Notes under the pieces: model-generated
The model's database searches: none
What the model was told of the DNA's origin: nothing
The model's input: only the letters and a program-made list of their open reading frames with translations
Shown here: positions 55,910 through 64,000 of the stretch, one piece after another
Layout: the number at the start of each line of letters is the position of its first letter
How positions within the stretch are numbered: the stretch's first letter is position 1
DNA from: Volvox africanus
Taxonomy: Eukaryota; Chlorophyta; Chlorophyceae; Chlamydomonadales; Volvocaceae
Length of the DNA: 64,000 nucleotides
Assembly (NCBI GenBank): GCA_030268105.1
Contig: BSDZ01000016.1
Location: 2,735,501 to 2,799,500, forward strand
Direction: 5' to 3'
Program-made: the position numbers and the translations under genes

Positions 55910-58900
55910 GTAGGTTACGGACCCGCCCTAAGTGCACTGACGTTGTCTGCTGGGCAGTCGCTCGTAGATAACCGTGTCCCTGTGGTTCAGATCGGTTTGA
56001 ATGGCCGTACTCTGAAGGCACTTGTTGACACCGGTGCCAGCGACGACTTCATCTCTGTCGCAGAGGTGAATGTGCTGGGGTTGTCCCCAGAGTCGTCTGA
56101 TTGTCCACAGGTTACCCTTGCTGACGGGGGTAAGCATCCCATCGTGGGCAGGATTACCCTTAGCCTATCGATAGGCCCTTTGCGTGTTGTGACCCGGCCG
56201 TACGTGCTGCAGGGCTTAGCAGAGACTGCACCGTACATAATGGGGTCGTCGACATTACGACAGTACCGTGCGCGCATCGACATGGAGACCGCAACCCTGC
56301 ATATGTGCAAGGGTACTCTGTCGATTAAGGTACCTTTCCTGTCGTTCGAACATGTCACACCAAAGGAGGGCGAAACTGAGGCGGTGCCTATGGTTAATTT
56401 CGCTGTGACCGCAATGGCCGCGCGAATCGAACCAGAGCTAGTCGGGCGTAAGGAGGCCGTCCGTTTGTTACGGAAGGGTGCCCACGGACTGCTTTTAAGG
56501 CCACGGGTGAGCTGTTGTGTCACCACTGCGCAGATTTCTGTGGATCCTGAGGTTGAGGCCCTACTGTCGCAGTATGAGGACGTCTTTAAAGATATCCCTG
56601 GCCTACCACCTATGCGTCCTGTTGATCACACAATCCCTCTCGTGCCTGGAGCGCAGCCTACGGCCCGGCCAATGTACAGGTTGAGTCCATTGGAGCTGGA
56701 CGAGGTGAAGCGCCAGGTGACGGATTTGCTCGCGAAGGGTATGATACGCCCCAGCACATCCCCGTATTCTGCACCGATTTTGTTTGTCGGTAAGAAGGAT
56801 GGGACCTTGCGCATGTGCATTGATTACCGGGGGTTAAATGCGAATACGGTGAAAAATCGCTACCCTTTGCCACGCGTTGACGACCTGTTGGATAAGCTGA
56901 AGGGCTCGGCTTATTTTTCCTCAATTGACTTACAACAGGGCTACAATCAGATTCGCATCGCTGCCTCTGATATCCCGAAAACCGCTTTTCGGACGCCCTT
57001 CGGTCACTTTGAGTATACGGTCCTATCGTTTGGTTTGACTAATGCCCCTGCGACGTTTCAGGCGGTTATGGACCGAATGTTTAGGCCGTTTATCGACAGG
57101 TTCGTTGTTTACTACCTGGATGACATCTTGGTATATTCTAAAACGCGTGAGGAGCACTTGGAGCATCTTCGGCTCGTGCTCGACGTTATGAGGCGGGAGC
57201 AATTGTTTGCTGAATGCGCCAAATGCTTTTGGGCGCAGCCTCAGGTGGAATATTTGGGCCACATTGTGTCAGCAACCGGTGTTAAGATGGACCCGCGGAA
57301 GGTCGCCGTGGTTCGCGATTGGCCCGCGCCTCAGAACCTCACGGAGCTGCGTAAGTTCCTTGGCTTGACCAATTATTTCCGAAAGTTCATTGAAAAATAT
57401 TCCATCATTGCGGCCCCGCTTACTAACTTAACTCGCGAAGGCGTTTTCGTTTCGCTCGAGTCGTGGAGGTCGCAATGCCAGCGGGCATTCGAAGAGCTCA
57501 AACGAATCGTTGCCGAAGATGTCACCCTTGCATTCCCTGATTAATCGTTGCCATTTCGTGTTGAGGTAGTGTCTGATGCCTCAATATTTGGAAGCGGCAC
57601 TGTATTGTTACAGGAAGGGCGACCGATAGCCTTCACGAGTAAGAAGTTTTCTGGTGCGGAGATTCGCTACACCACCGGGGAACAGGAGCTTCTGGCCGTG
57701 CTGCATGCTTTAAAGGAATGGCGCTGTTACCTCGAGGGACGCCCGTTTACTTTAAAGACTGACCACAAGCCCCTAACGTTTTTGCAAAGCGTTCCGACGT
57801 TGAACCGCCGTCAAGCTAGGTGGATGGAATACCTAGCTAGGTTCGACTGCACCTGGGAGTACATTTCTGGTAAATTGAATATTGCCGATGCTCTCAGTCG
57901 ACATCCGTCGCTACACGCTGCAATTTTGGCAGCGCCCGTTGTGCGGCCGCGTAAAGAGGAGGTGCCGATCGCGACAGACCTCGCGGAGCGGTTGAAGGTT
58001 GCCTACAACGCAGACGCCTGGTTCGCGGACCCGGCTAATGTAGAAAACCTTCGCAAGCAGAATGGCCTTTGGCTACGGACGGAGGGTGCAGCTACGCAAA
58101 TCCTCGTTCCGAACGACGACGCGCTACGCTACGATATCCTTGCGCGGTTCCATGAGGACCCGTTAGCAGGACACCCTGGTAGCAAGCGATTGATCGACTT
58201 GGTGCAACGTTCCTTTTGGTGGCCTCGTTTGACTAAGGATGCGGCGAACTTCGTACAGACATGCAGTCTGTGCCAGCGCAATAAGGCTTTGTCCGGTAAG
58301 GGCCATGGGTTGTTGCAACCGTTGCCTGTCCCGGATGCGCCTTGGGAAAGTGTTTCCATGGACTTCGTAGTCGCGCTGCCCAAAACTGAGGGGGGATACG
58401 ATGCGGTGTTCGTAATGGTCGATCGTCTGACTAAGATGGTTCACCTAGCACCATGCACATCATCCTGCACGGCTGAGCAAACCGCACGTTTGTTTTTTGA
58501 TAATGTGGTTCGGTTACACGGGGTTCCCAAAAATGTGATCTTGGACCGCGGTGGACAGTTCACGTCTAAGTTTTGGGAAGCGCTCTGCAAGCTAGTTGGC
58601 ATGCGTGTCAACCTGAGCACAGCGTATCACCCGCAGACTGATGGTCAAACCGAACGCACAAACCGCACGTTGGGTGATATGTTGCGCAATTATGCTGGTC
58701 GCACACCACTTGTTTGGGATACATATTTGACTGCGGCAGAATTCGCGCTTAACAATGCTGTTAACCGCTCTACAGGCAAAAGTCCGTTCTTTCTCAACTA
58801 CGGGTTTCATCCCGCGCTACCCGTGTGGCGTGAGTTGGAAGTGAACGTGCCTGCTGCTAAACTTTTTGCCAAGTCTTTTATGTCCCGAATCACAGACGCG

Positions 58901-59452
58901 AAGTCGTGTTTGGACGCGGTGCAGCAACGAACGACGGAATACTACAACAAATCCAAGCAGGATGTGACGTTTTCGGAAGGGCAACTCGTGTTGCTAAGTA
59001 CCAAGAACTTGCGTTTCTTGGCCGATGGATCCCGAAAACTTTTACCCCGCTGGATTGGTCCGTATCCTGTCATGCGCATGGTTGGGAATGTGGCTGTGGA
59101 GCTTGCATTGCCCGCTGATATGACCATTCATCCCACGTTTCACGTATCACTTGTTCGTCCGTATCGTGGTACGGAACCCGTCCCTGAGCCTGCTAACGCC
59201 CCTGCAGCGATAGAACCAGTTCCCGAGACCTGGATCGCTGGTAAAGAGAAGTTTTACGATGTGGAGCGGGTGTTAGATTATCGCGTGCGTCGTGTGGGCC
59301 GACACCGACGTAAGCGGACAGTACACGAGTACTTGGTTAAGTGGACAGGGTATACCGACGAGCACAACTCATGGGAACCGGCACGCAACTTCTCGCAGGA
59401 CATGAAGCCTCTGCTCGAAGAAGCCCGCAAACATGCCACGCAAGCCCAATGA

Positions 59453-59511
59453 CCCCTGCAGTCGATGCTGTATGAAGCAGCGAGGACGCTGCATACGGGA
59501 GGGGGGATAAT
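59453..59511 (+). promoter_or_regulatory. A12 polypurine tract and hairpin
   Basis: Hairpin with AAGCAGCG/CGCTGCAT (one mismatch), then GGGAGGGGGG close to the LTR at 59512. Confidence 0.8.
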
Positions 59512-59653
59512 TGTTGTGCCACGGTTTGTTTCCCGCCGATGCGTAGGTGGATGCGACGCTACAAGGCGAAATGCTATTTTGATGAATGCATGAACGATCA
59601 ATGCATATGAATGAACCTGCATGATATAGATGTATTCGTATACATTTATATCA
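59512..59653 (+). repeat. 3' LTR of A12, first 142 bp only
   Basis: Starts TGTTGTGCCACGG and stops inside ACATTTATAT, where family B gag begins on the other strand with about two shared bases. Confidence 0.88.
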
Positions 59654-59943
59654 TGACGAATATGTAGTTGAGGCGTTGGGACTACGAAACCAGGGACCCC
59701 ACCTTCATCCATAAGTTGCTGTAGCGACACCATCGCTGGGTTCTGCTCCACCTCGGTGGGCCTCATAGGATCTGACGCCCCAGGAGGTTTCTGAGCTGGA
59801 TAAGGGGAGTTCGACTGGGGAGCATCTGATTGGGGATTATATAAGTTATCAACGTTCGGTGTGGTCTCCGGTTCTTCATATTGGACACTAATATTAGCCT
59901 GATCACTCTCCTTCATAGTTGGTGGATACTGATCACACAACAT
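59654..59943 (-). pseudogene. gag: B3: gag N-terminal fragment
   Basis: Minus-strand ATG at 59943-59941 and about 97 codons matching the B1/B2 gag (ESDQANISVQYEEPETTPN), cut at PQLHIRHD by the A12 LTR. Reading past that point runs antisense into A12 and is meaningless. Confidence 0.82.
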
Positions 59944-60379
59944 GTATTTCAATTAGTACCGTAAAAGGAAAAAGAGAGTAAGGTAGGACTCTACCTTTGG
60001 AATTTTCACTCGAGCACTGTCCACGTTCAAGTAAACTCCTTCGCGAGTAAAAATGTAGTCCACCAATACGTAGTCACCTTCAAATGAGTATATCCTTAAT
60101 AGCTGGACCTGTCAAATGTCCGACTTATTGGGGAAGCGATTCCAAGTATGATGGCAAAGAAAATCCTTCAGTGGATTTAAGACCTTTCCGGGTGGCGAAA
60201 ATATAATTAGTATTAACAGACGGGGGCTATACCAAAAGTTATAAGAGAGGATGATATAGTACCGACTTGCCGACGAAGTTATCCTGTGAAGCTCCTCGCC
60301 GCTGTTTGTTTGTGCAAGAATCTACTCCCCAATAGTGATGATGAGGCAGCTGTGAATCGAACCGTCTCGCTACCAAATT
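59944..60379 (-). other. Family B leader with primer binding site
   Basis: 436 bp between LTR-B and gag. The primer binding site at about 60361-60375 reads TGGTAGCGAGACGGT on the minus strand, five bases inside the LTR. Unlike family A, I see no spliced leader ORF. Part of this leader is also found at 29287 and 42884. Confidence 0.75.
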
Positions 60380-61157
60380 TGTTGTATCCTTCCTTCTTCA
60401 ACCATGCACTGAATCTGCACGTCTGAATGTTAGCTAGTGCGCACCGTGCTTACGAACAGCAAGGCGATCCAATCCGAGTAAAGTGACAGCGGAAGACTCA
60501 TGATTAAGGAAAGATTCAACTTACAATAATCCTCGTTTACAAATCAGTAGATCGCCGTCAGACCCCGTGGGCAATGTTCATCACTCGGCTGCAGATGGAA
60601 TGCTAGAACAGCTCAGGCCGAATATATATGATTATATCGTATGTATGCGAATTAGATCGAGTTAAGTACGCGGGTACTTGGTCCAAAGTAGCGCAAGCCG
60701 ACTTCGGTCTCTAGGCGGCCGTCCTCACACCTATCACGTCGCGATACCGATGCACAGTACAGGTCTTACTGAATTCCGACATCAAGTGTGAGTACCTTGG
60801 TAACACTGCTCTAAATATCGTGTCATCCTTGATATCATTGGATGCAACGCATGCAGTATGCGAAGGTCCGAATATCGATATTCGGTTGCCGACCCAACCA
60901 TCACGATCGTCGCCTTCTCGCATACGCGTATGGTTTATGACGTAAATAAGGTAATTATATTTAAAGTATTATTACTTGATATAATATGCCAATGGATAGA
61001 TCGCGCATTAATTATCAGCCTCGAGTCAAACATGTTGACCGACAGGGCGATGTCGTGAATGATTATATCATGCTAATATGATTGTATTATGCTTCATAAT
61101 GTTCGAATGCATTGGGGCCTATTTCGGTGCAACCGGTAATCAAACCGGCATACAACA
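60380..61157 (-). repeat. LTR, family B, complete (778 bp)
   Basis: Minus strand TGTTGTATGCCGG...GGATACAACA. The 6-bp terminal inverted repeat TGTTGT/ACAACA is the same as in family A. It contains the perfect palindrome CCGAATATCGATATTCGG (60868-60885) and AAGTAC-CCGC-GTACTT, the counterparts of family A hairpins. It abuts a polypurine tract on the right and a primer binding site on the left, so it too is shared between two internal regions. Confidence 0.93.
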
Positions 61158-61216
61158 ACTATCCCCCCTCCCGTATGCACCGTCCTCGCTGCATCGGACA
61201 GCATCAACTGCAAAGA
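61158..61216 (-). promoter_or_regulatory. B3 polypurine tract and hairpin
   Basis: Minus strand GGGAGGGGGG (about 61163-61172), five bases from the LTR, preceded by GATGCAGCG-AGGA-CGGTGCAT, the family B form of the hairpin. Confidence 0.78.
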
Positions 61217-64000
61217 TCATTGGGTCTGCGTGGCACGTAGGCGAGCTTTTTCCAACAGGGGCTTCATTTCCGGCGAGAAGTTACGCATCGGCTCCCACGA
61301 ATTATGCTCGCTAGAATAACCAGTCCACTTGACCAGATATTCGTGCACTTTCCACTTTCGTCGTTGTCGACCTACACGGCGAACCCGATAATCCAGTATC
61401 CGCTCCACATCATACACTTTTTGCTTGCCTGTGATCCAGGTCTCGGGACCGGGGTCTATTACTGCAGGGGCATCGGTGTTGTTTGTAACGGGCTCTGTTT
61501 TACGATAAGGATGGATGAGGGAGATATGAAATGTGGGATGGATATTCATGTCAGAAGGTAGGGATAGCTCCACAGCTACATTTCCTACCATGCAAACAAC
61601 GGAATATGGACCGATCCAGTGAGGTAACAATTTACGGGAACCGTCGGCGAGCGAACGCAAGTTTTTAGTGCTCAATAATACCATTTGTCCCACCGAAAAT
61701 GTTACGTCTCGTTTGGATTTATTATAATAGTCCGTCGTCCGTTGTTGTGCCGCGTCCAAACATGTCTTCGTGTCTGTCATGCGGGATAGGAACGACTTGG
61801 CAAAGGTTTTAGCCGCTGGGATATTTATCTCCAACTCTCACCACACGGGTAGCGCAGGATGGAATCCATAATTCAGAAAGAAAGGGCTTTGACCTGTAGA
61901 GCGGTTAACAGTGTTGTTAAGCGCGAATTCTGCCAAAGTCAGAAATGTATCCCAAACAGAGGGTGTGCGTCCCGCAAAATTCCTCAACATGTCCCCCAGT
62001 GTGCGATTTGTGCGTTCGGTTTGCCCATCGGATTGTGGATGATATGCTGTGCTCAAATGAACGCGCATGCCGACGAGTTGACAAAACTTCCCAAAACTTA
62101 GACGTGAATTGACCGCCGCGATCGGATATCACATTTTTAGGAACGCCATGCAATGGGACCACGTTATCGAAAAATAATCATGCTGTTTGTTCAGCGGTGC
62201 AAGACGAGGTGCAGGGGGCTAAGTGAACCATCTTGGTCAAGCGATCAACCATAACGAACACAGAGTCGTATCCCCCCTCAGTTTTAGGCAGCGCGACTAC
62301 AAAGTCCATAGAAACACTTTCCCAAGGGGCATTTGGTATAGGTAAAGGTTGTAATAAACCCTGGCCCTTACCGGATAGTGCTTTATTGCGCTGACATAAA
62401 CTGCACCTTTGCACGAAGTTTTCCGCATCCTTCACCACGCGCGGCCACCAGAATGAGCGTCGTACGAGCTCTGCCAGACGCATACTTCCAGGATGTCCTG
62501 CTAACGGATCCTCGTGGAACTGCGCAAGAATATCGTAGCGCAAAGCGTCATTGTTCGGCACGACGATTTGTGTGGTCGAACCATCTTTCCGTAGCCACAA
62601 ATCGTTGCGCTTGTGCAGATGCTCCACATTACTTGGAGGAGCAAACCATGGATCGGTCTGATATGCCATCTTTAGTCATTGCGCGAGATCCGCTGCTATC
62701 GGCACCTCCTGACTGTGCGAACGAGTAACCGGTGCTGCCAAAATCGCAGCATGTAATGATGGATGTCGACTGAGGGCGTCAGCAATATTAATTCTGCCGG
62801 CGATATATTCCCAAGTACAGTCGAAACGAGATAGATAATCCATCCACCGGGCCTGTCGTTGATTAAGCGTGGGGACACTCTGCAAGAATGTCAGCGGTTT
62901 GTGGTCAGTCTTCAGCGTAAAAGGGCGGCCTTCGAGGTAACAGCACCACTCCTTCAAAGCATGTAGAGCTGCCAACAGCTCCTGCTCTCCGGTTGTATAT
63001 CGGGTCTCTGCACCCGAGAACTTCTTACTCGTGAAGGCGATCGGCCGTCCTTCCTGCAACAATACAGCGACGCTGCCATGCCAGGAAGCATCCGATACAA
63101 CTTCAACACGGAATGGCAACGAGTAATCAGGGAAAGAAAGTGTAACGTCGTCGGCGACGATTTGCTTGAGCTCTTCGAATGCCCGCTGACACGCGGGTGT
63201 CCAGGCTTCGAGGGAAGTGAAACCTCCTTTCTTCGTCAAATTCGTAAGCGGGGCCGCAATAATGGAGTATTTATTAATAAACTTACGGAAGTAGTTGGTC
63301 AAACCCAAGAACTGGCGTAGTTTGGTGAGATTCTGCGGCGCGGGCCACTCGCGAACCACAGCTACTTTCCGAGGGTCCATCCTTATTCCAGATGCCGACA
63401 CGCTGTGGCCCAAATACTCCACCTGAGGCTGCGCCCAAAAAATACTTGGCGCGTTTAGCAAACAATTGCTCCCGCTTCATCACCTCAAGCACGAGCTTGA
63501 GATGCTTCAGGTGCTCCTCGCGCGTCTTGGAATATATTAAAATATCATCCAAATAACAAACGACGAACCTGTCGATATACAGTCTGAACATGAGATCCAT
63601 CACTGCTTGATATGTGGCGGGCGCATTAGTAAGTCCAAACGACAAGACCGTGTACTCGAAGTGACCAAAGGGGGTCCGGAAAGCAGTTTTCGGAATATCA
63701 GAGGCAGCAATGCGTATCTGATTATACCCTTGTTGAAGGTCAATCGAGGAAAAATAAGCTGAGCCCTTCAGCTTATCGAGCAGGTCATCGACGCGCGGCA
63801 AAGGGTAGTGATTTTTAATCGTGGTCGCATTCAAGCCCCTATAATCAATGCACATGCGCAACGTCCCATCCTTCTTACCGACAAGCAATATCGGCGCAGA
63901 ATATGGCGATGTGCTGGGCCGAATCATACCCTTTGCGAGCAGATTCCCCACTTGCCGCTTCACCCGCTCAATTTTGGCAGCCTAACCTGTACATAGGTTG
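61217..64000 (-). pseudogene. pol: B3 pol: RT, RNase H, integrase, chromodomain, decayed
   Basis: Runs off the right edge of the window. From right to left: RT ([18 protein letters not shown] near 63550), RNase H, integrase HHCC and DDE, GPY/F (WIGPYSVVCMVG), chromodomain (YLVKWTGYSSEHNSWEP) and TGA at 61219-61217. Breaks: frameshift near 63973, one extra base in a T run near 63440, TGA at 62678-62676, TGA at 62180-62178, a two-base loss near 62085 and TGA at 61840-61838. Each of the three TGAs replaces an Arg CGN codon of related copies, consistent with CpG decay. It resembles family A pol throughout but with replacements in most blocks. Confidence 0.9.

Larger units (their letters stand above)
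50694..59452 (+). pseudogene. pol: pol of A12, interrupted by D1 and one stop
   Basis: Two coding parts, 50694-51215 and 55913-59452, join in frame at codon boundary GTA/GGT when D1 and one target copy are left out (1353 codons). Order: linker; protease (LVDTGASDD near 56027); RT (fingers [15 protein letters not shown], active site YLDDILVYS near 57113); then TAC changed to TAA at 57542-57544; RNase H ([18 protein letters not shown]); integrase HHCC, DDE; GPY/F ([12 protein letters not shown]); chromodomain (YLVKWTGYTDEHNSWEPARNFS region) to TGA 59450-59452. It would reverse-transcribe and integrate the element. The single TAA and D1 inactivate it. Confidence 0.92.
48159..59653 (+). mobile_element. 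Retrotransposon A12, best-preserved family A copy, split by D1
   Basis: Full 5' LTR, leader, intact gag, complete pol domain set, polypurine tract and the first 142 bp of a 3' LTR. Defects: the D1 insertion at 51216, one TAA in pol at 57542-57544 and loss of most of the 3' LTR, which is replaced at 59653 by inverted B3. Without D1 the coding order and lengths give the family's standard plan. Confidence 0.92.

Noticed and set aside
59278..59653. Continuation of the B3 gag frame into A12
   Set aside because: The 224-codon minus-strand frame passes the LTR junction and then reads antisense to the A12 chromodomain; only the first about 97 codons are gag.
60340..60375. tRNA-like sequence near the family B LTR
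   Set aside because: Only the 3'-end-complementary stretch of a primer binding site is present; no cloverleaf can be formed from the neighbouring bases.

Overview
This is eukaryotic, repeat-dense, heterochromatin-like DNA. I find no host gene, rRNA or tRNA gene. Almost every coding stretch belongs to Ty3/gypsy LTR retrotransposons of the chromovirus type: gag with a zinc knuckle, then protease, reverse transcriptase, RNase H, integrase with a GPY/F module, and a C-terminal chromodomain. The one non-retroelement insertion is a CACTA-type DNA transposon. TTTAGGG-type telomere repeats occur twice and point to a plant/algal lineage or another lineage with that repeat (some protists, oomycetes). 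I cannot name the species.

Two related families are present. Family A has LTRs of about 814-833 bp (TGTTGT...ACAACA), a leader holding an apparently spliced 120-aa ORF, gag of about 411 codons, one in-frame UAG, then pol in the same frame. Family B has a 778-bp LTR, a different gag, and a pol related to but diverged from that of A. I label copies A1-A12, B1-B3 and D1 (the DNA transposon).

Layout. 1-2989: minus-strand A1/A2 joined through one LTR. 2988-27786: a plus-strand head-to-tail array A3-LTR-A4-LTR-A6-LTR in which neighbours share single LTRs; A4 is interrupted by A5 (12269-19207), a two-LTR insertion with a 5-bp GGTGG target duplication. 27787-34865: a scrambled block with A7, B1 pieces in both orientations, a head-to-head telomere-repeat block, LTR+leader A8 and tandem partial LTRs. 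34866-48158: a near-identical second copy of 21468-34865, giving a direct tandem duplication of about 13.4 kb. 48159-59653: A12, the best preserved element, split by D1 (51216-55909; CACTA ends, GTA duplication, subterminal GCGTTAG repeats, a broken seven-exon gene). 59654-64000: minus-strand B3, which runs off the window.

Almost all copies are dead through nonsense mutations (several of the CpG-to-TpG kind), frameshifts, internal deletions or lost ends. The most interesting points are: the conserved spliced upstream ORF; the conserved UAG between gag and pol with an adjacent GGGG-CUUG-CCCC hairpin; covarying hairpins in the LTRs; many junctions placing an exact LTR terminus against an internal retroelement site, as autointegration would; and the telomere-telomere fusion-like block.
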